NCBI RefSeq assembly: GCF_052216985.1
Contig: NZ_JBQOUY010000011.1
Location: 1 to 64,000, forward strand
Length of the DNA stretch: 64,000 nucleotides
From: Acidaminococcus fermentans_A
GTDB taxonomy: Bacteria > Bacillota > Negativicutes > Acidaminococcales > Acidaminococcaceae
Reading direction: 5' to 3'
The position numbers were made by a program, and so were the translations under genes. The notes beneath the pieces are model-generated. The model was not told the origin of the DNA, did not search any database, and saw only the letters and a list, made by a program, of their open reading frames with translations. The number at the start of each line of letters is the position of its first letter. Position 1 is the first letter of the stretch. This document shows positions 32,117 through 40,300 of this stretch, piece after piece.

Positions 32117-33550
32117 ATGAATCACAGTGGCAGACAATGGATAGTGCGATTTTTCTTGGCGGGACTGCTGCTGTCGGCTTCACTGCCGGCAGTCCAGGCA
32201 GCTAAGGTCGGTTCCCTGCGGGGCGGGGTGACACCCCAAAGGGCCCGGGTGGTGATGGACCTCGATGTTCCGCTGTCCTATACTTCTCGGGTGGCGGGGA
32301 ATCAACTGATCATCGATTTGAAAGGGAAGGCAGAGCGGACGGAAATGGTCCGGCTTCGGGATCCCCGGATCCAGAAAGCGTATCTGGAGCCCCAGGGGAA
32401 GGATAGCCGTCTGGTGGTCGTATTCCGGAAAACCGTGCCCGTCTACAAAATCTTCCTGTTGAAGAATCCCCAGCGCCTGGTAGTAGATTTTCCCCGTTCC
32501 GGGAGTCCAGGGGGCCGTACCGCTAAACCAGCAGTGGGGAGGTCCCAATGGCTGGGCAAAGGGCTGACCTACCGGGAGAGTACGGTGGACCTGGGGGCTG
32601 GACAAGTGAAGACATATCTCCTGACCTTGGCACCATCCAGTGATTTCCAGCTGGATTTCATCCCCGGCTATGGCAAGACCATCCAGCGGGGGACCCTGTC
32701 CATGATCCAGAAACGTTCGGGAGCTGTGGCACTGGTGAATGCTTCCTATTTTGATAGCGACATCTGGGTGGTAGGGAACTTGAAGATCCAGGACAAATGG
32801 CTGGGGATGGAAAGTACCCCCCGGACCGGTCTGGTGATTCCCCAGACGGGGGCCCCTTCCATCCAGCGTGGATTGGCCTACCAGGGGACGGTCACCCGGC
32901 CGGACGGAAAAAACTTTGCCATCAGCGGAGTGGACCGGATGCGGTTGGCCAATGAATTGATCCTGTATAACGATGGATATGATGATACCACCGATACCAA
33001 TGTTTATGGCACAGAGGTCCGGCTGGCCAATGGAGTGGTCCGGGAAATCCGGAAGGGCGCCGGCAGTATGGTTCTCACTCCCGGAACTACAGTGCTTTCG
33101 GGAAACGGGGCTGCTGCCTCCTTCTTGAACAGGCTGCGGACAGGAGACCGAGTGGCAGTGACCCAGACCCTGGGGAACCCTGCTGCTGACAGTGCTCCTT
33201 CTGTAGGCTCCGCCGGTCCCCAGCTGGTCTGGGATGGGCAGGTCAGGGTGACCAGTGACGAGGAAGAGATCGCCGACGATATTGCCCGAGGAAGAGCTCC
33301 TCGGACAGGGGTAGGCATCAAGAAAGATGGTACGGTACTGATCCTGGTGGCGGACGGCCGGTCCGATGACAGTGTGGGGATGTCCCTGCAGGAATTTGGC
33401 CGGTATTTCGTCCAGCTGGGAGCCGATCGAGCCATGAATTTCGACGGAGGAGGGTCCAGTGAAATGGTGGTCAACGGAAAGATCATGAACGATCCCAGTG
33501 ACGGAACTGAGCGTCCAGTAAGAGTGGCGCTGGGGGTGTTCAGAAAATAA
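32117..33550 (+). CDS. Secreted phosphodiester glycosidase (NAGPA-like) with AMIN domain
   Basis: The 477-residue protein has a signal peptide (residues 1-28, cleavage after AVQA). An AMIN-type beta domain covers about residues 30-130 (LDVPLSYTSRVAGNQLIIDL) and a NAGPA-family domain about residues 170-477. Signatures of the latter are VALVNASYFD, NFDGGGSSEMVVNG and GTERPVRVALG. AMIN domains bind peptidoglycan or target proteins to the envelope; NAGPA-type domains cleave sugar-1-phosphodiesters. A wall-linked glycan role is inferred. It starts 58 bases after the mreB homologue. Confidence 0.85.
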   Translation: MNHSGRQWIVRFFLAGLLLSASLPAVQAAKVGSLRGGVTPQRARVVMDLDVPLSYTSRVAGNQLIIDLKGKAERTEMVRLRDPRIQKAYLEPQGKDSRLVVVFRKTVPVYKIFLLKNPQRLVVDFPRSGSPGGRTAKPAVGRSQWLGKGLTYRESTVDLGAGQVKTYLLTLAPSSDFQLDFIPGYGKTIQRGTLSMIQKRSGAVALVNASYFDSDIWVVGNLKIQDKWLGMESTPRTGLVIPQTGAPSIQRGLAYQGTVTRPDGKNFAISGVDRMRLANELILYNDGYDDTTDTNVYGTEVRLANGVVREIRKGAGSMVLTPGTTVLSGNGAAASFLNRLRTGDRVAVTQTLGNPAADSAPSVGSAGPQLVWDGQVRVTSDEEEIADDIARGRAPRTGVGIKKDGTVLILVADGRSDDSVGMSLQEFGRYFVQLGADRAMNFDGGGSSEMVVNGKIMNDPSDGTERPVRVALGVFRK

Positions 33551-33560
33551 GAGAAAGAGA

Positions 33561-33584
33561 TGTCACTGGTCAAAATGTCACTGG
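33561..33584. repeat. Short-word tract, TGTCACTGG direct pair
   Basis: TGTCACTGG occurs at 33561-33569 and 33576-33584. The word is the reverse complement of the CCAGTGAC words near 44830. Confidence 0.5.
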
Positions 33585-33626
33585 CAGCCGTTCCCTCCCC
33601 TCTTGCATCTCCCCGCTCCTTCGGTA

Positions 33627-33632
33627 TATAAT
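33627..33632 (+). promoter_or_regulatory. Candidate -10 of the small secreted protein gene
   Basis: TATAAT in GGTATATAATAAAC, with only a weak TTGCAT 19 bases upstream. Confidence 0.4.
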
Positions 33633-33661
33633 AAACAAACGAAAGAAAAGAGGTGCTGATC

Positions 33662-33967
33662 ATGTTACACAAAATCTTGAAAAACAGAAAAATATGGGCA
33701 GCAGCCTTGCTGATGGTATTGCTAGCCCTGGGCGTGGCCCAGGCAGCCGGGGTGCAGCCCCAGAAGAGCAGTTTGTCCGGCCAGGTGGCAACGGTGGTTT
33801 CTGTAGGCACCCAGGTATCGGAAGGTTCTGTACTGGTGACGGTGAAGACATTGACCGGAACGGCACCGGCAGCCCGCGCCAACTGCAGCGGAAAAGTGAT
33901 TTCCGTGGAAGTGGCTCCCGGCAGCCAGATCGCAGCGGATCAGGTTGTGGCTACCATCCAGCCTTAA
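33662..33967 (+). CDS. Small secreted protein with biotinyl/lipoyl-like (barrel-sandwich) fold
   Basis: The 101-residue protein has a signal peptide (cleavage after AQA near residue 29). Two similar half-motifs follow: GQVATVVSVGTQVSEGSVLV and GKVISVEVAPGSQIAADQVV. Each looks like half of a lipoyl/biotinyl or HlyD-type hammerhead. The lysine that carries biotin or lipoyl is not evident, as the turn reads ANCSGK. It may be a periplasmic adaptor-like domain. I chose the ATG at 33662 with GAGGTG 6 bases upstream. Function is unknown. Confidence 0.65.
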   Translation: MLHKILKNRKIWAAALLMVLLALGVAQAAGVQPQKSSLSGQVATVVSVGTQVSEGSVLVTVKTLTGTAPAARANCSGKVISVEVAPGSQIAADQVVATIQP

Positions 33968-34005
33968 GAGGCGGAAGCAGGCTTTTGAAAAATGACAGGG
34001 ACCAG

Positions 34006-34039
34006 AGGGTGTGAAGACACAAATCACACCCTCTTTTTT
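34006..34039 (+). terminator. GTGTGA-type terminator directly before the S55 protease gene
   Basis: AGGGTGTGA (34006-34014 region) pairs with TCACACCCT (34024-34032), followed by CTTTTTT. Its T-run ends two bases before the AGGAGG of the next gene. Confidence 0.8.
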
Positions 34040-34051
34040 ACAGGAGGAAAT

Positions 34052-35791
34052 ATGGATCATTTGAAGTGGAAACGGCTTCTGGTGCTGACCTTGGGAAGCC
34101 TTTTGGCACTGGTTTCCCTAGTGAGCGCTGCCATTCCCACCATCGCGGTGGAAGAATTGAAGCCGGGGATGAAAGGGTATGGAAAGACCGTGATCCGGGG
34201 CGCAGACATCGAAACTTTCGATGTGGAGGTCTTGGGAGTCACCGGCACGGATACCGGGGGCTATAATATCCTGATCAAGGCTTCCGGACCGCTGCTGAAG
34301 GAAAGCGGAGGCATCGCCCAGGGCATGAGCGGGAGCCCGGTGTATATCGATGGCCGTCTGGCAGGAGCGGTAGCCTATGGCCAAGCTTTTTCTGACCCCA
34401 ATTACTGCTTCCTGACGCCTATCAATGAAATGCTCCGGCTCTTTGATGAGACCGATCCCCGGCCTTCCGTTTTCCTGCCCAAAAGCACTCCGCTGATGGT
34501 CAGCGGCTTCACCGCCGACGGGGTGGCCCATCTCAACGAGGAACTGTCTCCCTTTGGTCTTACTTCTTATGCTGTACCTGGGGGTACGGAAGCCCTGGAT
34601 AATGTGAAGCTGGAACCGGGCAGTTCTGTGGGGGTTTCCCTGGTCCGGGGGGATATGGTCATCGGGGCTATCGGTACCGTGACCTGGACCGACGAGGAAG
34701 GCCGGATTCTGGCTTTCGGCCATCCCTTCCTCCAGCACGGAGATTCTAACTATTTCATGACCAATGCCTGGATCTTTGCTTCCGTCCCCAATATCCAGAG
34801 TGCCTTCAAAGTGGGGACCTTGGGGAAGACACTGGGACGGATCAGTCAGGATAGGCTCAGCGGGATTGCTGGGAAAGAAGGAGAAAATGCTCCCATCATC
34901 CCCATGTACGTATCTGTCACTGACAAGGACCGGGGGCTACACAAGAGCAGCAATGTCCAGCTGATCACCGATGAGGATCTGGTTCCTACCCTGGTGGATG
35001 GCGTCACCTACAATACGGTGAGCATGGCCAAAGACAGGAAGGGAGGGGGGACTTCCCGGATCCGGTTCACCGTTACGGCAGAAGGAGAAAAAGAAGGCCC
35101 TATCCGACTGCGCCGGGAAAACATGTTCTACAGTGCCACGGATATCGGGAAGCTGACGGATTCAGAGCTGAATGTGGCTACGGATATGCTGATGAACAAT
35201 CGGTTCGACAAAGTGACCATCCAGGACATCAATGTGGATGTGGAGACTACCTCTGGCTGTGAAGTGGCCGAAATGGTAGGAGCTTCCGCGCCTTCTACCG
35301 CTGTCCAGGGAGGTACCCTGCCCATTACCCTGACTTTCAAGCCCTACCGTTCGGAGGAAATCACCCGGACGGTCAATTTCAAAGTACCGGATAAACAGCC
35401 GGCCGGACCCATGAACTTGATCGTCCGCAGCGGCAACGCTACGGCCTGGCTCAGCAAAGCACTGTCTAAGAAAAACAACAGGAACGGGACACCGGATGGC
35501 GGGGATGGGAGCAGCGAAGATGAGAATGCTATGTTCCAGTCTTCCCAGCGACAGTTCAGGGATTTCCTGACGGAATTCAATGACATGGATGCCAATAACG
35601 AAGTCATTGTAGATCTGATGCCCACCTATGGGGACGAACGGCCCAGCCGAAGAGTTGCGGCTCGGTCTGTCGCAGGGGGCGGAAGTTCCCTGACCGGCTT
35701 GCTGAAGGGCAGCAAGTATAAGCAGAAATTCCCGATGGATTTCATCATCACTGGAGAAAGCAATATCATAGTGGATGTGCAGAAGAGATAG
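34052..35791 (+). CDS. SpoIVB-family serine peptidase (S55 domain protein)
   Basis: The 579-residue protein has a signal peptide or anchor (residues 8-27), then an S55 domain with GGIAQGMSGSPVYIDGRLAG, putting the likely nucleophile at Ser93. ILAFGHPFLQHGDSNYF near residue 220 is a second conserved region. In Bacillus SpoIVB cleaves SpoIVFA during sporulation; this version has no PDZ domain before S55 and has about 330 further residues. A periplasmic or envelope role is inferred. I chose the ATG at 34052 because AGGAGG precedes it; no promoter is visible between it and the terminator. Confidence 0.85.
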   Translation: MDHLKWKRLLVLTLGSLLALVSLVSAAIPTIAVEELKPGMKGYGKTVIRGADIETFDVEVLGVTGTDTGGYNILIKASGPLLKESGGIAQGMSGSPVYIDGRLAGAVAYGQAFSDPNYCFLTPINEMLRLFDETDPRPSVFLPKSTPLMVSGFTADGVAHLNEELSPFGLTSYAVPGGTEALDNVKLEPGSSVGVSLVRGDMVIGAIGTVTWTDEEGRILAFGHPFLQHGDSNYFMTNAWIFASVPNIQSAFKVGTLGKTLGRISQDRLSGIAGKEGENAPIIPMYVSVTDKDRGLHKSSNVQLITDEDLVPTLVDGVTYNTVSMAKDRKGGGTSRIRFTVTAEGEKEGPIRLRRENMFYSATDIGKLTDSELNVATDMLMNNRFDKVTIQDINVDVETTSGCEVAEMVGASAPSTAVQGGTLPITLTFKPYRSEEITRTVNFKVPDKQPAGPMNLIVRSGNATAWLSKALSKKNNRNGTPDGGDGSSEDENAMFQSSQRQFRDFLTEFNDMDANNEVIVDLMPTYGDERPSRRVAARSVAGGGSSLTGLLKGSKYKQKFPMDFIITGESNIIVDVQKR

Positions 35792-35799
35792 AAAAGAGA

Positions 35800-35846
35800 G
35801 GGTTGTTGCACGTGTGAAAACCATACACGTGCAACAACCCTTTTTT
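35800..35846 (+). terminator. Long GTTGC-type terminator
   Basis: A 16-bp perfect stem (35800-35815 with 35825-35840; core GGGTTGTTGCACGTGT) is followed by T6. Confidence 0.9.
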
Positions 35847-35870
35847 CTACAAATTTTCATCTGGATAGGG

Positions 35871-35876
35871 TATAAT
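35871..35876 (+). promoter_or_regulatory. Candidate -10 of the mlaEFD operon
   Basis: TATAAT in GGGTATAATAATC, with no good -35; it lies between the previous terminator and mlaE. Confidence 0.45.
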
Positions 35877-35911
35877 AATCTGTATACCATAATGAGGAAG
35901 GAGCTGTTTCC

Positions 35912-36694
35912 ATGGGATGCCAAGAGATTTGCCGCTGGGTTGGCCGGAAAATGGTGGATCTATGTGCTCGTACCGGGCGTGTGGTCAATCTGTTCCTGGA
36001 GGCCAGCCGGGCAGCCAGGAACGCAGACCGGCGGGAAGTCCTGAGGCAGATGGCCCGGCTGGGGGCTGATTCCCTGCCCATCGTCAGCATGACCATCCTG
36101 TGCACTGGTATGGTCATGTCCGTCCAGACGGCCAAGGAATTCGTCCGTTTCGGGGCGGCAGATTCTGTAGGGGGCATTGTGGCCATCGCTATGGGCCGGG
36201 AACTGTCTCCCATCCTTACCGGAGTAGTTGTGGCTGGCCGGATCGGGGCGGCCATTGCGGCGGAAATCGGCACCATGAAGGTCACGGAGCAGATTGATGC
36301 CCTGCGGGTGATGGCGGTCAGTCCCATCCGGTTCCTGGTGACACCTCGTCTCTTGGCCATTGTCCTGATGATGCCCGTACTGGTGGTCTATGCCAACTTG
36401 GTGGGGGATGTAGGAGGCTGGTTCGTGGCGGAAAACTATGCTGGCATCAGTTCCCACATGTTCCTGGAAAGCATCCGGGGTTTCATCGAGCCCTGGGACA
36501 TCATCGGCGGCCTGATCAAAGGGGCCGTGTTCGGAGCCATCATCGCCACCATCGGCTGCCACAAGGGCCTCAACGCCCAGCAAGGGGCCGAAGGGGTGGG
36601 GATGGCCACTACCAAATCCGTGGTGCTGTCCATTATCCTGATCTTTATCGCCAATTATTTCCTGTCGGTGATCCTGTATGTCCATGGAGGCTGA
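35912..36694 (+). CDS. mlaE: Phospholipid ABC transporter permease MlaE
   Basis: The 260-residue protein has five or six membrane helices and the MlaE/YrbE signatures VAIAMGRELSPILTGVVVAGRIGAAIAAEIGTMKVTEQIDAL in order (shown here by ELSPILTGVVVAGR and GTMKVTEQIDAL). It forms the inner-membrane dimer that moves phospholipids together with MlaF and MlaD. mlaF begins one base after its stop. Confidence 0.93.
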   Translation: MGCQEICRWVGRKMVDLCARTGRVVNLFLEASRAARNADRREVLRQMARLGADSLPIVSMTILCTGMVMSVQTAKEFVRFGAADSVGGIVAIAMGRELSPILTGVVVAGRIGAAIAAEIGTMKVTEQIDALRVMAVSPIRFLVTPRLLAIVLMMPVLVVYANLVGDVGGWFVAENYAGISSHMFLESIRGFIEPWDIIGGLIKGAVFGAIIATIGCHKGLNAQQGAEGVGMATTKSVVLSIILIFIANYFLSVILYVHGG

Positions 36695-36695
36695 G

Positions 36696-37448
36696 ATGGA
36701 ACAACCTGTGATTGAATTCCGGAATGTGGAAATGCATTTCGGCCCCAAGACGGTCCTGGACCGGGTCAGCTTTTCTGTAGCCAAAGGGGAGACCCTGGCG
36801 GTGCTCGGTCCTTCCGGGACCGGGAAAAGTACCGTGCTGAAGCTGCTCATCGGTCTGCTGAAGCCCCAAGGGGGACAGGTGCTGATCCAGGGCCAGCCAG
36901 TGGGAAATTATACGGAAGCCCAATGGAACCAGCTGCGCCAGCATATGGGCATGGTGTTCCAGTATTCTGCCCTGTTCGATTTCCTGGATGTGGGCGAAAA
37001 TGTGGCCTTTGGACTGCGCCAGCATACCAGCCTGTCGGAAGCAGCTATCCAGAAGCGGGTGAAGGACCTTCTGGAAGCGGTGGGCCTTTCCGGCAATGAA
37101 CATGTGTATCCGGCCCAGCTGTCCGGGGGGATGCAGAAACGGGTGGGACTGGCCCGGGCCCTGGCTCTGCAGCCGGACATCATCCTCTATGACGAACCTA
37201 CTGCGGGACTGGATCCCATTATGGCCACCAACATCAGCCAGCTGATCCTGGACACCAAGAAAAAACTGGGCATCACCTCTGTGCTGGTGACCCATGACAT
37301 GGCCTCCGCCTTTCTCTGTGCGGACAGGATCCTGATGCTGAGCCACGGTCACATCGTTTTTTCCGGTACCGTGGAAGAAGCCAGACATACCCGGGAACCC
37401 CTGGTGCGGGCGTTTTTGCGCAGTGATATTTTGGAAGACAAGGAGTAA
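36696..37448 (+). CDS. mlaF: Phospholipid ABC transporter ATP-binding protein MlaF
   Basis: The 250-residue ATPase has Walker A GPSGTGKST, signature LSGGMQKRVGLARAL and Walker B ILYDEPTAGLDP. The LSGGM variant is typical of MlaF-type ATPases. I chose the ATG at 36696 because GGAGG lies 5 bases upstream; an in-frame ATG six codons earlier overlaps mlaE. Its stop codon overlaps the ribosome binding site of mlaD. Confidence 0.94.
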   Translation: MEQPVIEFRNVEMHFGPKTVLDRVSFSVAKGETLAVLGPSGTGKSTVLKLLIGLLKPQGGQVLIQGQPVGNYTEAQWNQLRQHMGMVFQYSALFDFLDVGENVAFGLRQHTSLSEAAIQKRVKDLLEAVGLSGNEHVYPAQLSGGMQKRVGLARALALQPDIILYDEPTAGLDPIMATNISQLILDTKKKLGITSVLVTHDMASAFLCADRILMLSHGHIVFSGTVEEARHTREPLVRAFLRSDILEDKE

Positions 37449-37452
37449 GAGC

Positions 37453-38706
37453 ATGAAAGCAGATGAAGTCAAAGTCGGTGCTGTCACCCTGGGGGGCATC
37501 GTGATCTTGGCCCTGATGTTGACCTTTCTGGGGGTGTTCAGCTTTGCCGGCCGGACCTATAAACTGAATGTGATGTTCGACGATGTGAACGGCCTGAAAG
37601 TGGGTAACGAAGTCCGTTTTGCAGGAGTCCCTGTAGGGAAAGTGGATGACATCGTGGTGGACGGGTCCAAGGTCAAAGTGGTCATGAAGATGGATGAGAA
37701 GCAAAAGATCCCCCGCAATTCCCAGTTCGCCATTGGCATGGACGGGGTCATGGGGACCAAATTCGTCACCATTGCTCCACCGAAAATCGCCACCGGCCTG
37801 GTTTTCAAAGCCGGAGAGACCATTACGGGGCAACAGGCAGGAGGCATCGATAAACTGATGGATTCTTCCGGCAAGGTCCTGGACAAGCTGGAAGTGGTGG
37901 TGGACGCCTTCAGCAATGTATTCGGGGACAAGAAGGTGCAGAAATCCATGCGGGAAGGCTTCGTCCAGACCGGGGAAGTGGCCAAGAACATGAATGACTT
38001 CACCAAAGCCCTGGCCACTATGGCCCAGCAGAACCAGGGAGACATCCATGCCATGGTAGGGCAGATGAAGGAAATGAGCATCCATATGAATAACATCATG
38101 GATAAGGCGGATGCCAATGGGGCCACAGGACAGAATGTAGCCGCTATGGCAGCCAATATGGCGGATGCCAGCCAGAAGATCCGGAATACGGCGGAAGCCC
38201 TCCAAAATGTAGTCACCGATCCCCAGACCCAGCAGGATCTGAAGGAGACCATCCATCATGCCAAATCCACTTCCGTAAAGGCAGACAAGATCCTGGGTGT
38301 AGTCACCGATGCTCAGGTCCAGGCGGATGTGCTGTACAATGATAAAAAAGGCAAATGGCGGACGGATATGGGCGTGAAGCTGCCCTTGAAGGAAGATGCC
38401 TATGCTTTCCTGGGAGTTTCCGACATCGGGGACCGGGACAAACTGGATTTCCATTACAACAAGAAGCTGAATAAATTTATCTGGGGACGGGCCGGGGTCA
38501 TGGAAGGCCAGTTCGGTGTAGGGGCCGATTGGATCCTGTCTCCGAAATTCAAGCTGTTCACCGATTTTTATGATTTCGATGATGCCAAACTGAAAGTGGG
38601 GGCAGAATATGCCTTTACTCCCAAATTGTCCCTGATCGGGGAGAGTATGGATGTGCTGGATCATGGGGCCGATACAGCTTATGTGGGGCTCCGGGCCAGA
38701 TTCTGA
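37453..38706 (+). CDS. mlaD: MCE-domain protein MlaD with long helix and C-terminal barrel-like tail
   Basis: The 417-residue protein is far longer than E. coli MlaD (about 183). It has an N-terminal membrane anchor (residues 9-30) and an MCE domain at about 36-115 (VNGLKVGNEVRFAGVPVGKVDDI). A helical region covers about 120-300 and a beta-rich C-terminal region about 300-417, with alternating patterns and a terminal Arg-Phe (VGLRARF). The last feature resembles outer-membrane barrels. This architecture matches the transenvelope MlaD described in Veillonella. mlaA, mlaB and mlaC are not in the operon. Confidence 0.9.
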   Translation: MKADEVKVGAVTLGGIVILALMLTFLGVFSFAGRTYKLNVMFDDVNGLKVGNEVRFAGVPVGKVDDIVVDGSKVKVVMKMDEKQKIPRNSQFAIGMDGVMGTKFVTIAPPKIATGLVFKAGETITGQQAGGIDKLMDSSGKVLDKLEVVVDAFSNVFGDKKVQKSMREGFVQTGEVAKNMNDFTKALATMAQQNQGDIHAMVGQMKEMSIHMNNIMDKADANGATGQNVAAMAANMADASQKIRNTAEALQNVVTDPQTQQDLKETIHHAKSTSVKADKILGVVTDAQVQADVLYNDKKGKWRTDMGVKLPLKEDAYAFLGVSDIGDRDKLDFHYNKKLNKFIWGRAGVMEGQFGVGADWILSPKFKLFTDFYDFDDAKLKVGAEYAFTPKLSLIGESMDVLDHGADTAYVGLRARF

Positions 38707-38730
38707 TCAAAAAGTTCAAAAAGTCATTGG

Positions 38731-38759
38731 TTGACTTTACTTTTTCAACTGATTATAAT
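38731..38759 (+). promoter_or_regulatory. Strong promoter of the tolC-like gene
   Basis: TTGACT (38731-38736), a 17-base spacer and TATAAT (38754-38759), the best promoter in the envelope cluster. Confidence 0.75.
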
Positions 38760-38767
38760 AATAAAAG

Positions 38768-38783
38768 CTGACTAGGTAGTCAG
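38768..38783. promoter_or_regulatory. Inverted repeat at the transcription start of the tolC-like gene
   Basis: CTGACT-AGGT-AGTCAG lies 8 bases after the -10, over the expected start of transcription, and could be a repressor operator. Confidence 0.5.
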
Positions 38784-38804
38784 AAAGTACAGGAGGGTCC
38801 GATT

Positions 38805-40097
38805 GTGAAGCATTTCCATACCAAAAGCATGATTCTGAGCGCTGTGATCCTGAGCGCCCTTTCTATCCATACAGCCGGAGCGGCTGCTCCGGAAACCGTG
38901 AACCTGGACCTGGGGAAAACCGTCCGCATGGCCCTGGATAACAATTCCAGCGTGAAGATCTCTGCGGCGGAACTGGACGCCGCCAAGGCCAACCTGGACC
39001 AGGCCAAAGGAGCCCGGTGGGGGAGCATTGATTTCTCTCATACCAGCGGCCGTACAGAAAGATACCAGTCCAATGTTATTGGCAATAACCATTCCAATTC
39101 TGTGAGCATCACGGTTCCTATCTATACCGGCGGACGGCTGGAAGGGGCCATCGATCAGGCCAAAAAGAATCTGGATTACTACCAGTACGGTATGAGCAGT
39201 TCCTACCAAACCACCCGGTACAATGCGGAAAAGGGCTACTACGATGTGCTCCAGGCCGCCAACACCGTGAACCTGGACAAGGAAACCGTGGACCGGCTGG
39301 ATGAACACCTGAAGAACACCCAGGCCCAGTTTGCCGTGGGCGTGGTAGCCAAGGCTGATGTGCTCCGGTCCCAGGTAGAACTAGTGAATGCCCAGCAGAC
39401 CCTGACCCAGGCGGAAAACAACTATGAAGTGGCTGTTTCCTCCCTGAACAATGTGATCGGGCTGCCTACTGCTACCCGGCTGAACCTGAGCCAGGGATTG
39501 GAATACAAACCCAATGATTATACCCTGGACAACTGCGTGACCTACGCCATGGCCAACCGGCCGGAGATCCACCAGGCGGAAGCCTCTGTGGGCATGGCCC
39601 AGGCCGCTCAGAAAATGGCCAACGCCGGCAGCTTGCCTCAGGTGAGCCTGGGCGCTTCCAATGCCTGGAGCAATGATACTTTCCCTGGACAGGACCGGGA
39701 CAACTGGACTGTAGGACTGAACATTACCCAGAATATCTGGGACTATGGTGTCAATGCCGCTAAAGTCCGGGAAGCCAAGGCCAATGTGGTAAAGGCCCAG
39801 GAAAGCTACCGGCAGATCAGTGATCAGGTGCGGTTGGCAGTACGGACCAGCTATCTGAGCATGCGGGAAGCAGAAAAACGGATCAAGACCACGGAAGTGG
39901 CCGTGGCCCAGGCGGAAGAAGATTATCGCATCGCCCAGCTCCGGTACCGGGCCGGCGTGGGGACCAACACCGACGTCATGGATGCGTCTGTGGCCCTGAC
40001 CACCGCCAAGAACAACTATATCCAGGCCCTGTACGACTACAATACTTCCACCGCGTTGCTGGAACAGAGCATGGGTGTGCCTGTGGAAAACGAATAA
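38805..40097 (+). CDS. TolC-family outer membrane channel protein
   Basis: The 430-residue protein has a signal peptide (cleavage after AGA-AA near residue 26) and two TolC repeats of long helices with short beta hairpins (GRLEGAIDQAKKNLDYYQYG; YRIAQLRYRAGVGTNTDVMDA). It would form the outer-membrane exit duct of an efflux or type I export system. The start is GTG with AGGAGGG 7 bases upstream. No membrane-fusion or pump gene is adjacent, so its partner is elsewhere. Confidence 0.9.
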   Translation: MKHFHTKSMILSAVILSALSIHTAGAAAPETVNLDLGKTVRMALDNNSSVKISAAELDAAKANLDQAKGARWGSIDFSHTSGRTERYQSNVIGNNHSNSVSITVPIYTGGRLEGAIDQAKKNLDYYQYGMSSSYQTTRYNAEKGYYDVLQAANTVNLDKETVDRLDEHLKNTQAQFAVGVVAKADVLRSQVELVNAQQTLTQAENNYEVAVSSLNNVIGLPTATRLNLSQGLEYKPNDYTLDNCVTYAMANRPEIHQAEASVGMAQAAQKMANAGSLPQVSLGASNAWSNDTFPGQDRDNWTVGLNITQNIWDYGVNAAKVREAKANVVKAQESYRQISDQVRLAVRTSYLSMREAEKRIKTTEVAVAQAEEDYRIAQLRYRAGVGTNTDVMDASVALTTAKNNYIQALYDYNTSTALLEQSMGVPVENE

Positions 40098-40112
40098 AAT
40101 TGATACTGACCC

Positions 40113-40143
40113 AAGAGTCTGCGCTTGCAGGCTCTTTTCTTTT
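40113..40143 (+). terminator. Terminator after the tolC-like gene
   Basis: AAGAGTCTGC pairs with GCAGGCTCTT (one G-T pair) and is followed by TCTTTT. It does not belong to the GTTGC family. Confidence 0.75.
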
Positions 40144-40155
40144 ACCCTCCATTCC

Positions 40156-40164
40156 TGCTATACT
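40156..40164 (+). promoter_or_regulatory. Candidate extended -10 of tamB
   Basis: TGCTATACT is a TGn-TATAAT-type extended -10; transcription would start about 130 bases before tamB. Confidence 0.45.
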
Positions 40165-40250
40165 AATACTGTGTATGAATAGTGCATCAATTCCCGCCAT
40201 CTGCGGCAGTCTTTGCAAAGGGGCGTGCGCAGCATGGTGGTGGGTTCCAC

Positions 40251-40290
40251 GATGGACGACCAACGATGAACGATGAACGACCAACGATAC
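40251..40290. repeat. Short-word tract abutting the tamB ribosome binding site
   Basis: Words ACGACCAACGATGAACGATG and ACGACCAACGAT repeat directly, ending one base before the GGAGG of tamB. Confidence 0.55.
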
Positions 40291-40300
40291 GGAGGCCCTC

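Noticed and set aside
40251..40292. CRISPR-like repeat before tamB
   Set aside because: The repeated words are only 7-12 bases, with no regular spacers and no cas genes in the window.
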